NCBI GenBank assembly: GCA_028289405.1 | Contig: JANQPP010000106.1 | Span: forward strand, 1-64,000 | Direction: 5' to 3' | Length of the DNA stretch: 64,000 nucleotides | DNA from: Pirellulales bacterium | GTDB taxonomy: Bacteria > Planctomycetota > Planctomycetia > Pirellulales > JANQPP01 | Part shown: piece by piece, positions 25,773 to 34,886 of the stretch | Position numbering within the stretch: position 1 is the first letter of the stretch | Layout: every line of letters starts with the position of its first letter | Notes under the pieces: generated by a model | The model's input: only the letters and a program-made list of their open reading frames with translations | What the model was told of the DNA's origin: nothing | Databases searched by the model: none | Program-made: the position numbers and the translations under genes

Positions 25773-26306
25773 TTACCAGGGAATAGGATAGGTGCCGTGG
25801 TAGGCCGGCAGACGAGTGCCGAAGCCGCGCGGGTTGCGGTACGGCCATCCGTAGGCGCTTCGATAAAAGACTCGTCCAAAGGCGTACGGGTAATAGAAGG
25901 GCACGCCGCCGTAGAATCGGGCTTCGAGTGGCTCCGGATGAACGGAACGTTGCCAAGCCTCCACGCGGGCATGCGACACCGGCCCGAACCGCCGACGCGG
26001 TGCCCAGGTATGCGATTCCGCATGATGGGGAACGAGCGCTTGCGGAACGGGAAGCGGTTCCGGATCAGAATGGGATAGACATAACAAATTCTCCGCCGCT
26101 GATGGCTCAGGCACTTCTGGATTTTCGCCAGCTACCGGCCTTGTCCAGAAGATGTTGAACGAAACCGCCAATGGTAGACATATTCCCCGAAAGGCCCGCC
26201 CAACACAAAAACTCCGACCGATAGTGTGGTCAGCCACGGCGCGCGTCATCGTGGCCGAGGTGCGAGTTGAAGTGCGTAAGCAAGAGGACCAAATCATGGA
26301 TTTCAC
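25773..26306 (-). CDS. Exported Tyr/Pro/Arg-rich small protein, unknown function
   Basis: The frame encodes 177 residues from a GTG; ATGs at 26297 and 26249 are alternatives and the start is not certain. A hydrophobic segment (GICLPLAVSFNIFW) is followed by ARG-type small residues that could be a signal peptide with a long N-region. The mature part is rich in His, Pro, Arg and Tyr, with FYGGVPFYYPYAFGRVFYRSAYGWPY near the end. It resembles planctomycete short secreted proteins with Y-rich tails. It follows the J-domain/LRR gene by 12 bp on the same strand, so a shared transcript is likely. Function is unknown. Confidence 0.5.
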   Translation of the reverse strand: MKSMIWSSCLRTSTRTSATMTRAVADHTIGRSFCVGRAFRGICLPLAVSFNIFWTRPVAGENPEVPEPSAAENLLCLSHSDPEPLPVPQALVPHHAESHTWAPRRRFGPVSHARVEAWQRSVHPEPLEARFYGGVPFYYPYAFGRVFYRSAYGWPYRNPRGFGTRLPAYHGTYPIPW

Positions 26307-26318
26307 GAAGATTTTTCG

Positions 26319-28205
26319 TTAAGGCCAATTGGCCTGCGGCGGAGGCGGTTTCAAGTCATTCGGCCAAGTGCGCCCATCGTCACGCCAATTCATTACGGGG
26401 CCTGGTGCAGCGGAGCGATCCAACTTCAAGCGAGTCGCAGGCTCGAACGTCGCCGGCCGCTGCAAGACATCCGCCAACGGGCGCAACGCTTCCATGGGGG
26501 ACCGAATGGGTGCCGCGCCTTGGGTCTCGAAGGGATCGACGTAGGAACTGGCTGGACGCGTCAGAAAAGGTAACAGTGGCTGGGGAGTTTGCAGAGTCGA
26601 TACTGGATCGAGTTTGCCGGTTTGACTTTCTTGCAAGGCGTGGGACACATAATCGGGATGGGTCCATGGGAGCCGGTCACCGGGGCCGAACCGGCTGCGT
26701 AACGCGCGGTAGGTTCCCGCATTGAACACCGGTTGCCAGGCGTGGCTTGCCGTGGATTCACGCCGGCGGATGCCGCCGCCCCATGTCGTAGGCAGCTTTT
26801 GTTGGCGGTTATAGTCGGGCGGGCGGAGGGAAAGCCGCGACCTTTGTACCCTCGTCGTGCCGTCCATTCCGGGGCCGGAAGCTGTATCTGAAGTCGCCAG
26901 CCGTAATTCGCTGGATCCCGCACGCGCGGAATGTGGGAGGTTTTCCTCGCGAATCGAGGGGGCCGCAGTCAACGGCAAAGTTGGCGAGGAAGGCAGCAGC
27001 GTTTCACCGGCCCGATAAACCAGTGGAACTATCGTGCCTGAATTACGCCGGGAGCCCGACCGTGCATTCCGCTTGGCAGAGGAATCCTCTTTAATGCTTG
27101 CCGATTTTTCATTGATGTGTGAAGGTGGTGGCGACGAACTTGATACAACTCGGCTCGGTTCCGAACTTGGATCGACCTGGCGCGATTGATTCCTCACACC
27201 GAGCTTCGCCAGGTAGCCCGAGGTCATGTCCTCGATAAGGATGTCATGGATGGGCCAGGGAATGCAGACGCCGTTGTGTCCAGAAAATTCAAAGCACTCG
27301 CTGTCGTAGCTGCCGATGCCGCCCGTGGGCATGGGTGGACCGTCCCAATCGACGTGAATGCTTTCGGAAAGTCGTTGAATCGCTCCATCGGAGGTATTCG
27401 TGGCCCGCACGGAGAGCCGATTTAGGTTTTTTAACTCACTCAGCAAAACCAGCCCTCGGTCGGAGATTTGGGTATCGTCCAAGCGTAATTCGCGGAGGTT
27501 GAACAGTTCCAACAAATACCTCAGGCCATTGTCGGAGACCTTCGTACGGCTCAGATCTAAGTCTTTGAGCGCTTTCATCCGTCTCAATTGACGAAGTCCT
27601 TGGTCGGAGACGGCCGTTCCGCTGAGATCGAGACTCGCGAGCTGGCGTTGGCCTTTCAAAAGGGCCAAGTTCTCATCCGTGGCGCCGGTGTCCCGGAGGG
27701 TCAAACCCGGTTCGCCGCTTGATGTGACATGAAATTCTCCTCCCAAGTCCACGATCTTGCGTTCGGTATTCCAATTGAGAACTTGCAGGACCACCAGCGT
27801 GGAGATCAACCAGGCCAGGCCAAACGCTCCCGCGAGGAGCCATTTGGACCGCCGCCGAAATAGCTTCCAGCGTGCCGTGATGGGAGCCAGAGGGACACGA
27901 ATGCGGGCTGGTTTCCGGGCAGGACGCTGAGGCGGTCGCGACCGTGTCGATTCAGCACGTGGCGCCGCCCGCATCACCATGGGCTGACGGAGATATTGTC
28001 GCGCCTGGTCGTAAGCCTGCTGAAGGCGGATGAATTCCTTGGTATCACCGCCGATATCGGGGTGGTGGGTTTTCGCGGCTAGACGAAAAGCTTCGTTGAG
28101 ATCTTCTTCGGTGAAGGGAATTTTCAGGCCAAGAATGCGCAAGAATTCCTGGTTGGCCGGATGCACCGCCTGCCGAGGTCGCGACTTGTGCCAGGAACGG
28201 TTCAT
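26319..28205 (-). CDS. Membrane-anchored J-domain protein with leucine-rich repeats
   Basis: The 628-residue protein begins with a J-domain fragment of about 70 residues: FLRILGLKIPFTEEDLNEAFRLAAKTHHPDIGGD, where the essential HPD is His48-Pro49-Asp50. A basic linker leads to a single membrane helix (about 121-145, WLLAGAFGLAWLISTLVVLQVL). Then come about five leucine-rich repeats (roughly 180-290) of the type LASLDLSGTAVSDQGLRQL. The last 250 residues are low-complexity Ser/Pro/Arg-rich. The J-domain faces the cytoplasm and would recruit an Hsp70 (DnaK), while the LRRs face outward. The combination is unusual. A client or partner is not known. It is upstream of the small Tyr-rich protein gene. 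Confidence 0.85.
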   Translation of the reverse strand: MNRSWHKSRPRQAVHPANQEFLRILGLKIPFTEEDLNEAFRLAAKTHHPDIGGDTKEFIRLQQAYDQARQYLRQPMVMRAAPRAESTRSRPPQRPARKPARIRVPLAPITARWKLFRRRSKWLLAGAFGLAWLISTLVVLQVLNWNTERKIVDLGGEFHVTSSGEPGLTLRDTGATDENLALLKGQRQLASLDLSGTAVSDQGLRQLRRMKALKDLDLSRTKVSDNGLRYLLELFNLRELRLDDTQISDRGLVLLSELKNLNRLSVRATNTSDGAIQRLSESIHVDWDGPPMPTGGIGSYDSECFEFSGHNGVCIPWPIHDILIEDMTSGYLAKLGVRNQSRQVDPSSEPSRVVSSSSPPPSHINEKSASIKEDSSAKRNARSGSRRNSGTIVPLVYRAGETLLPSSPTLPLTAAPSIREENLPHSARAGSSELRLATSDTASGPGMDGTTRVQRSRLSLRPPDYNRQQKLPTTWGGGIRRRESTASHAWQPVFNAGTYRALRSRFGPGDRLPWTHPDYVSHALQESQTGKLDPVSTLQTPQPLLPFLTRPASSYVDPFETQGAAPIRSPMEALRPLADVLQRPATFEPATRLKLDRSAAPGPVMNWRDDGRTWPNDLKPPPPQANWP

Positions 28206-28709
28206 GGAGGCGTCCGACTGTCAAATGGACGCCTGCCATGCTGGCCACGCGCCCTCCCTGCGAATCGTCCTTCACCAGGTTCGCCGACGTGTTCATCTTG
28301 GATTTACTGGCCCTTGGGCCGCTTTCTTCTTGGATAAGGCGAATCCATATCGCCACCACGCCCATTATGGAGAAAGTCTACATACGGTTCCTTGTGGAAG
28401 CGATCGCCGAGGACGATCAATCCGCATGTCTAAACCGAGAGACCTCGACCGGGAGCGGACCAAAATCACGAACGGGAAAAATCCTCAAGATGAAACACAT
28501 GCCGACCATTCTTGATTCTCCCCGCCGCGAAACAGTTGGTCAAGGTTTTTCGATTCTCGCGAATCTTTCGCTTCTACTGGCGATGTGCCTCCGACTCGAA
28601 TGATTGCCGTAATCTATTTGGCCAAAAGCTTTTGTGAAAACCATCCAGCAGCAAGCCGAAGCGTCCTTCCCAATGGTCATGTCAAGGGTTTGAAATTGCT
28701 TCAACATAC
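28206..28709. other. Intergenic region (504 bp)
   Basis: Apart from the start-codon hairpin of the J-domain gene this gap shows no supported gene. An open frame at 28238-28603 (plus) has no ribosome site, motif or signal and is considered fortuitous. No RNA gene was recognised. Confidence 0.4.
28208..28234 (-). promoter_or_regulatory. Hairpin directly at the J-domain gene start
   Basis: AGGCGTCC and GGACGCCT form an 8-bp perfect stem ending 2 nt before the ATG at 28205, in place of a normal ribosome site. It could limit translation initiation; this is an inference from position. Confidence 0.3.
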
Positions 28710-29924
28710 TCATGAGGATGTTGTTTCTTGGCTGAACTCTGATCCTTCGAGGCGTTGGCAAACCAGCACCACTCGACCGTCGTGAACACGGGTGACAATG
28801 AGCGAAACGGGAGTTCCTTCTCCGCGCCGCAATTCCTTGAGCCAATCTTGGGGCTCGACGGAAGTGGCCCGCTGTTTGACTTCGCGGACGTCGAGCTGAT
28901 GTTGTTCCAAATAACTTTTTAGGCGCCTTCGGTTCCAGGCAAAGACCTCCAACACGCGAAATCCCGAGATTATTGGATGTTTCACTTGGCGATGACTCGT
29001 TAGATACGAGCCGCCTTCCCTCAAGAAGCTAAGATCGAGTTCGTCCGCGAGCGCGCCCGCCAATCCAGCGGCTAGAATGGCGGGATCGGGCTCATACACG
29101 AATTTACCAACTTGCGGAGTGATGCGGTGGTTCTTTCCAGGTGTGCCTGAAAAGCTCGCGAAATCTCCATCGGAAACGCATTTTGTGGCCAGGCGTTGGC
29201 CAGGATGCTTGGCAAGCTTCCCAAACCAGGCGACCAATTGGCGGCATTCCCGTCGGTGGCTGATCCATTCCAGTTCCGCATGAGCTGTCCATTCCGGCGG
29301 AATTCCACTCGCGGGCGCGAGTTTGATGGCTCCGTGAGGGTTTTCGGCCAACATCCGGTCAATGTCGTGACCGGACGGCTGAGCGGCCGTAAGCTGTAGG
29401 CTTTTCCGACCGCTGGCACGCCGGTCTGGGTCGACGTGCCAGGCTGCTACACGATCCACGGGCCAAACCGACGCATCCGCGACACAGACACGCGCGGGAT
29501 ATCCTAGGCGCTGCGCCTCGGCACGGCGGCAATTCATCGCGGCGAACCAAGCGACGGAACGATCCTTTTCGATGCCCCAAACCGGTGCTTGCTCACGAAG
29601 CGCCAAGAGATCACCGCCAATGCCGCAGCACAGGTCCGCGACGGATTCGAATCCAGCGAATCGCCTCGCCTTGTAGCGGGCAACCACTTCATCCGTGGAT
29701 TGTTCCAGCACGACTGGTGTGTAGAACATATCGGTTTGGCTGGGGAATTTGATCCGTGCTTTGTGCCGCAGCGCCGCCTGTTCACACACCAATCGGGCGC
29801 GACTCGCGGGGAGTTTTTTTCGCAATGTGGTCACGGTTTGCACGGAATTCGGCCCCGACTCCTCGGCGAAGCGGATCCAGGGTTCACCTTCGTCGCTGGT
29901 AAGCCATTTCCAATCCGGCAACAT
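28710..29924 (-). CDS. SAM-dependent methyltransferase, THUMP-like C-terminal domain
   Basis: The 404-residue protein carries a class I methyltransferase core: VADLCCGIGGDLLAL (SAM-binding motif I), GIEKDRSVAWFAAMN (motif II) and VADASVWPVDRV, followed by WHVDPDRRASGRKSL. In this family the last segment replaces the NPPY/DPPY catalytic loop with HVDPDRR. The C-terminal part (VRVHDGR, RLKSYLEQHQLDVREVKQRATS) is the THUMP-like domain of the family. The substrate is probably RNA, but this has not been shown for the subgroup. The start ATG at 29924 fits the family N-terminus. It is a single gene between the J-domain region and a divergent oxidoreductase. Confidence 0.82.
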   Translation of the reverse strand: MLPDWKWLTSDEGEPWIRFAEESGPNSVQTVTTLRKKLPASRARLVCEQAALRHKARIKFPSQTDMFYTPVVLEQSTDEVVARYKARRFAGFESVADLCCGIGGDLLALREQAPVWGIEKDRSVAWFAAMNCRRAEAQRLGYPARVCVADASVWPVDRVAAWHVDPDRRASGRKSLQLTAAQPSGHDIDRMLAENPHGAIKLAPASGIPPEWTAHAELEWISHRRECRQLVAWFGKLAKHPGQRLATKCVSDGDFASFSGTPGKNHRITPQVGKFVYEPDPAILAAGLAGALADELDLSFLREGGSYLTSHRQVKHPIISGFRVLEVFAWNRRRLKSYLEQHQLDVREVKQRATSVEPQDWLKELRRGEGTPVSLIVTRVHDGRVVLVCQRLEGSEFSQETTSS

Positions 29925-30271
29925 GGTCTTTGCCTAGGCAATTCCGCTGGAGCGACATGAATACTTGACGGTCGAGCGATCCAAGAAAGGATTTTTCCTG
30001 CGCTTCATCGAGAAGTGCGACGTGTGAGCATCTCGAAGGAGCGTCGAACAGGGCTTATCTTGGGTTGCGCGGATGTTCCAGCATATTGGATCGTTGATTT
30101 TCAAGGGCGAAGCATCGTGTGGCTATTTCATCAAAAAGTTCTTCCACCCTTTTACTGGAAGGCGGAAGCGACATAAGATGCTGGAAACAAGGCACTTCAC
30201 TCCACGTTGTACAAGGCTGCTCGCAATCCTGCCATCGCATTTGGCGATGATTCCCCCCTGGAGAAAAACCG
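29925..30271. other. Divergent intergenic region (347 bp)
   Basis: This gap separates the methyltransferase (minus) from the second Tat oxidoreductase (plus). I see no supported gene or RNA in it; short inverted repeats near 29985 are weak. Confidence 0.4.
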
Positions 30272-31555
30272 ATGACGAATACATCTTCCGTGACACGACG
30301 AGGGTTCCTGCACCAAGCCGGTTTAGCGGCGGGCACAGTGGCCTGGACCGCCAAGAGTTATGCCCGCGTGACGGGGGCCAATGACCGCATCCGCATCGGT
30401 TTTATTGGCGTGGGCGGCATGGGGTCGGGCCACTTAGGGGCCATTGCCGACTTGAAGGAAAAGAACAATCTGCAACCGATCGCCGTGGCGGATTGCTGGC
30501 GGAAACGCGCGGAAGACGGTGCGAAAAAAGTCGGCGCGGACAAATCTTTCATGGACTACCGTAAAGTCTTGGACATCGACGAAATTGATTACGTCACGAT
30601 CGCCTCGCCGGAACATTGGCATTCCCGGATGACTATCGACGCCATGGACGCGGGCAAGGCCGTTTATTGTGAGAAACCCATGACGCATACCATTCCCCAG
30701 GGGCTGGCCGTCCTGCGAAAGCAGCAGGAGACGGGCCTGCCGCTGCAAGTCGGTGTGCAGGGCATGTCCGATGACAGCTATGAATCCGCGCGGCAGGCCA
30801 TTCGGGAAGGGTTACTGGGGCAGGTCGTGCAAGCACAGATTGAATATGTCCGCCGTTACAATCAAGGCCCCTGGCGAAACCCCAACCTCGACGAATCCAT
30901 GCCCCAACCTGAAGGGCTCGATTGGCAGGCGTGGCTGGGCAACGCGCCGCAGGTCGATTGGAACCCGCACCATTATTTCGAATGGCGGTGCTACTCCGCT
31001 TATTCCGGTGGAATTGCTACCGACCTCTTCATCCATCGCATCACACGGATCATGAAAGCCTGCGACCTCACGTATCCACGCAGGGTTGTCGGCATGGGGG
31101 GAATTTGGCAATGGCCGGACGGACGCGATCTGCCTGACAATTTCGAAATGATCTGTGAGTACCCACGCGGTATGACGGTGTATGTGTTGGGGACGATGAG
31201 CAATCGCGTGGGCATCGACCATTTGATCCGAGGATACCGGGCCACGATGTATTTCACGGGAGATGGCTGGGTGGCCAAGGACAAAGACGGCAAAATCCTC
31301 GCCAGCCACAAAAAGTCGGGGGCCGAGGATATCCATTTGCATCACTCGAATCTGCATCGCCATCTGCGGGAAGGCGAGCCACTGCGTTGCCCGGCGGAAC
31401 TGGGGATCGCCGGAGTCGTGGCGGTGAACATGGCAAATGAATCTTGGCGCTCGGGCCGGATGATGGCCTGGGACACAGAAAAACAGGAAATGGTCCCCGC
31501 CCACACATTGGATCTGCCGCATACCCCCCAAACGGACGTGGCGGAGCGAGCGTGA
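30272..31555 (+). CDS. Tat-exported Gfo/Idh/MocA family oxidoreductase
   Basis: The 427-residue protein has a twin-arginine signal (SVTRRGFLHQAGLAAGTVAW). The Rossmann loop GVGGMGSG lies near residue 46, and the EKP signature has Glu134-Lys135-Pro136 (VYCEKPMTHT). The DWQAWLGNAPQVDWNPHHYFEWRCY segment and the conserved IATDLFIHRITRIM region belong to the planctomycete exported subfamily. The reaction is an NAD(P)-linked redox or anhydro-sugar step on a carbohydrate; the substrate is not known. It is only distantly similar to the other oxidoreductase at 2540, so the two are not recent duplicates. A 739-residue secreted protein follows on the same strand. Confidence 0.9.
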   Translation: MTNTSSVTRRGFLHQAGLAAGTVAWTAKSYARVTGANDRIRIGFIGVGGMGSGHLGAIADLKEKNNLQPIAVADCWRKRAEDGAKKVGADKSFMDYRKVLDIDEIDYVTIASPEHWHSRMTIDAMDAGKAVYCEKPMTHTIPQGLAVLRKQQETGLPLQVGVQGMSDDSYESARQAIREGLLGQVVQAQIEYVRRYNQGPWRNPNLDESMPQPEGLDWQAWLGNAPQVDWNPHHYFEWRCYSAYSGGIATDLFIHRITRIMKACDLTYPRRVVGMGGIWQWPDGRDLPDNFEMICEYPRGMTVYVLGTMSNRVGIDHLIRGYRATMYFTGDGWVAKDKDGKILASHKKSGAEDIHLHHSNLHRHLREGEPLRCPAELGIAGVVAVNMANESWRSGRMMAWDTEKQEMVPAHTLDLPHTPQTDVAERA

Positions 31556-31716
31556 AGTCCGCTTGGCAAGTAAAAGCGGCAAAGAAATCAATTGGTTACA
31601 CAGCGGAGGGCAAGATTTTTCTCCGCCGAACGATATAACCATGGCACGGTCTAGCAACCGTGTCGCCGGACCTGAGTGGGCCGGTAAACCCTGAAATCAT
31701 GTGAGGAGGAAGCCCC

Positions 31717-33936
31717 ATGTCGGGAGAAGTCGTCGGACCAATGTGTTTCGCGCGCCGGAGCGCATTTCGCGGCATTTTGTTGGGATGCACCATCGCGGCA
31801 TTGGGAATGCCCAGAGCCGCTCAAGCGGAGATTGACGTGCCCTCCTTGGGGTGGGTCCCAGCGGATGCGGCCATTTATACCACATCGCTGCGCATTGACG
31901 AGCAGATTGAATCGCTCGTCGCTAGCAATGCCTGGAACAAGCTCAAGGGCTTGCCTCTCGTGCAACAAGTCATGGCCACGGCGCAGCAGCAGATGGAGGA
32001 TCCGGCAGGGCAATTGTACGTGGCGCGGCAAGTCATGCGGCTGCCGGAAAACCAACAGTTGCTTGCTCTGCTCCAGGACATGGTTTCGCACGAAATCGTG
32101 TTCTACGGCAGCCAGGAAATCGCGGACCTCACCGAATTGGCCATTCTCGTGAATAACGCCGTGCAGTATGGGCCGATGATGGCGGTCGTCTCAGGCGATT
32201 TGTCCGCACTCAACAACGAGCAGTATCAAGCCCAATTGGCTTTGGCCGCCCTCAACGAACATCAGGAAATGATTCAGGTTCCCGAGTTCGTGATGGCCTT
32301 CCGAGTTTCCGACTTGGACCGAGCCCGCACGCAGCTTCAGCGGTTAGCGATCATCGTGGAAACCGCGCTCATGCAGGTGCCTGAACTGACCGGGCGTTTC
32401 AGCACGGTGGACATCGCCGGTGAGCAATTCCTGACCCTGGAACTGGACGGCGAATTGGTTCCCTGGGAAGAGATCGATTGGGAAGAATTGGAGGAGGAAA
32501 CCGGATCGCTGGACGTGCTGGAAGCGAAGTTAAAAACGCTGACCTTCACGTTGGCGCTGGGAATTCGTGACGGGTACGTCGTGGCTTCGGTCGGACCGTC
32601 CTGGGAACACTTGGAGCAATGGGACAGCCGCGAGAGCCTCGGCACACGTGAAGAGTTGCATCGCTTGGATCACCTGGAAGGAAAAGCCATCACCAGCGTG
32701 GCCTATGTCAATGGAGAGTTTCTACAGGGCATTTCCGGTGGCCAACGCGACTTGGAATCCTTGAAAGAAGCGGCGGAAGCAGGGATTCCCCAGGCGGTCG
32801 AGAACGGCTATCTGACGGAGGAACAGGGCGAGCACCTGCGAACGGAGATCGACGGTATCCTGGATTCGATGATCGAGGTGATTCCCGAACCCGGTACGCT
32901 GCTCGTGGCGGAATACCGCACCGATTACGGGTACGCCAGCGACACTTATAACTGGGGCACGAATCCTCTGTTCGAAGCCTCGGAGCCGTTGGATCTATTG
33001 AAACATGTGGGAGGAAATCCGCTCTTCGCGCAAGTGGGACGCAGCGTCAATCCGCCGGAGTTGCTCGACGGTTTGGGGCGGATTGTACGGTTGGCCAAGT
33101 GGGGGATCGAAGAGATCGGTTTGCCACAAATTCCGGATTCCGAAGAACGTGAACAGGCCGAACAAGCGATTGCCATCCTTTTTCCCGCCCTAGAGAAGTT
33201 GGGAGACGTACTGCGAAACAAGCTGTTTCCCGCGATGTCTCCGGGAGAATCCGCGATCGTGCTGGATGCCAAGCTGGAATCCGAACAGCCCTCGATGTTC
33301 TTGCCTCCGCCGGATGGCCCCCTTGGCCTGCCTGAACTGGGCATCGTCTGCGAAACCAATGACGGCCAGGCGGTTCAAGAATCCTTGGGCGAGATGCGGG
33401 AAATCATCAACGCAGCCTTGGCCGGAATGCACGAAGTGGCGCCCGACGAAATTCCAGAGATTCAGATTCCCAAGCCCTCCTCGGAACCGCTCGCCGGCGG
33501 TACCGATTATTGGTATCCCTGGGAGCAATATTATATCGATGAGCGGGTCATGCCGAACTTGGGCGTGAGTGATTCCGTGGTGGTCTTCTCACTTAGCAAG
33601 GCCCACACCGAGCGGCTTTTCAAGGAAGATTCCCCATCGGCCCGCTTCCTAGCGAAAGCCGCCGAATTGCCTCTAGGGCAGGTCGTGTTCTGTGATTGGG
33701 AGGCGAGCCTCCACATCGCCGAGCCTTGGGTCCGCTACGCGATTACGCAAGCCGCCAACTTCGGCATGCTGGAGGATTTCGCGTCTGATCCGAATCAACT
33801 GGAAGCGATGATGTCCCAGCTTGGCACCGTGATGGACGTCCTCAGGACATTGAAAACGATCACCGCGCGCACGTATATCGAGGATGACGTGTTCGTAACG
33901 CATACGGATGTCGTGATCGAAGACTTGGAAGACTAG
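31717..33936 (+). CDS. Large exported protein, unknown function (DUF3352-like pattern)
   Basis: The 739-residue protein starts at ATG 31717 behind an excellent GAGGAGG site and has a signal peptide (AFRGILLGCTIAALGMPRAAQA). The mature protein is acidic, with repeated beta-alpha units, for example VPADAAIYTTSLRI, MMAVVSGDLSALN, EFVMAFRVSDLDRA, GYVVASVGPSWEHL and SDSVVVFSLSKAHTERLF. This pattern of a protein that lists its own values is typical of planctomycete exported proteins of about 600-750 residues related to DUF3352, but I cannot confirm the family. No catalytic motif is visible. It could be surface or periplasmic. It follows the oxidoreductase gene by 161 bp. Confidence 0.7.
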   Translation: MSGEVVGPMCFARRSAFRGILLGCTIAALGMPRAAQAEIDVPSLGWVPADAAIYTTSLRIDEQIESLVASNAWNKLKGLPLVQQVMATAQQQMEDPAGQLYVARQVMRLPENQQLLALLQDMVSHEIVFYGSQEIADLTELAILVNNAVQYGPMMAVVSGDLSALNNEQYQAQLALAALNEHQEMIQVPEFVMAFRVSDLDRARTQLQRLAIIVETALMQVPELTGRFSTVDIAGEQFLTLELDGELVPWEEIDWEELEEETGSLDVLEAKLKTLTFTLALGIRDGYVVASVGPSWEHLEQWDSRESLGTREELHRLDHLEGKAITSVAYVNGEFLQGISGGQRDLESLKEAAEAGIPQAVENGYLTEEQGEHLRTEIDGILDSMIEVIPEPGTLLVAEYRTDYGYASDTYNWGTNPLFEASEPLDLLKHVGGNPLFAQVGRSVNPPELLDGLGRIVRLAKWGIEEIGLPQIPDSEEREQAEQAIAILFPALEKLGDVLRNKLFPAMSPGESAIVLDAKLESEQPSMFLPPPDGPLGLPELGIVCETNDGQAVQESLGEMREIINAALAGMHEVAPDEIPEIQIPKPSSEPLAGGTDYWYPWEQYYIDERVMPNLGVSDSVVVFSLSKAHTERLFKEDSPSARFLAKAAELPLGQVVFCDWEASLHIAEPWVRYAITQAANFGMLEDFASDPNQLEAMMSQLGTVMDVLRTLKTITARTYIEDDVFVTHTDVVIEDLED

Positions 33937-33944
33937 CGGCGGTG

Positions 33945-33968
33945 GCGGGAACAGTTTCGTTGTTCCGC
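33945..33968 (+). terminator. Hairpin after large exported protein gene
   Basis: GCGGGAACA (33945-33953) and TGTTCCGC (33961-33968) pair with one bulge and a 7-nt loop, 9 bp after the stop codon. There is no T-run, so the terminator role is weak. Confidence 0.3.
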
Positions 33969-34009
33969 TTCATCCACGAATGCAAAGGCTCCGCGTGAGC
34001 GGAATTCCC

Positions 34010-34867
34010 ATGAAAATGGTCGTGACGGCGGTGGGGCCGGACCACAGCGGGCTGGCCGACCCCATCATCCACTACGTGACCGGACAAGGCGCCAATATCG
34101 CCGAAATCCAGATGTATGACCACGACGAACATTCCCTGTTCGCCATGTTCGTGCGTCTGGATTTGGAGGAGTCCCGGCTGGCCGATACCCGGCGGGATCT
34201 CACCGAAATCGGGCGCCTCAAGGAATTGTCCGTGCGGGTGTGGTCCCCGGAGGAGCGTGCCCGCCGGCCACGCCTGGCAATTTGCACCTCGCTCAGGCCA
34301 GAAACTCCACTGGCACTTCTGCGTGGCATGCGGGACGGCATCATCCCCGCCGAGCCCGCCGTGATGATTAGCAATCGTGTCCGCTGCCGGTCCATCGCCG
34401 AGCAGTTTGGCGTCGACTGGCAGTACATCGGCGACGAGCGCGGTGATCCAGACAATGAACGCTTTACCGCGTTGTGCGACGAATACGAGGTCGATTACAT
34501 CATTCTGGCCCGCTACATGCGGATTCTGCCGCCGGAAATCTGTTGGAAATTCGCTGGTGGGCGGATCATTAACCTGCACCACGGCCTACTGCCAGGCTTT
34601 CCCGGCATGCGTCCTTACCATGACGCCTTTTCGCAAAGGATGCTCACCTACGGCGCGACGTGCCACTTCATCGTGCCGGAACTGGACGCCGGCAACCAGT
34701 TCATCTTTCAATCGACCTTCAGCGTGCCGCCCAGCACGAAGCTGGAGGAAATTATCCGGCTCGGCCAAGAGGACAACGAGCCGGGCTGTTTGGTGGAAGG
34801 TGTCCGCCGCGTCGTGCAGGGAGAAGTGCAACTCCGCTTCCACCGCGTGGTAAGCACGCGGACCTGA
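34010..34867 (+). CDS. purU: Formyltetrahydrofolate deformylase PurU
   Basis: The 285-residue protein is counted from ATG 34010 (GAGCGGAATTCCC before it); an in-frame ATG at 33980 would add ten residues. The N-terminal ACT domain (MVVTAVGPDHSGLADPIIHYV) and the C-terminal formyl transferase fold are both present. The active-site Asn and His lie in IINLHHGLLPGFPGMRPY and the Asp in ELDAGNQFIF. In most PurU the latter reads LDEGPIIEQ, so the loop here is divergent. The enzyme hydrolyses 10-formyltetrahydrofolate to formate and tetrahydrofolate. It is followed by a convergent membrane protein gene. Confidence 0.82.
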   Translation: MKMVVTAVGPDHSGLADPIIHYVTGQGANIAEIQMYDHDEHSLFAMFVRLDLEESRLADTRRDLTEIGRLKELSVRVWSPEERARRPRLAICTSLRPETPLALLRGMRDGIIPAEPAVMISNRVRCRSIAEQFGVDWQYIGDERGDPDNERFTALCDEYEVDYIILARYMRILPPEICWKFAGGRIINLHHGLLPGFPGMRPYHDAFSQRMLTYGATCHFIVPELDAGNQFIFQSTFSVPPSTKLEEIIRLGQEDNEPGCLVEGVRRVVQGEVQLRFHRVVSTRT

Positions 34868-34886
34868 AGTTCGCCCGGCCGCGATT

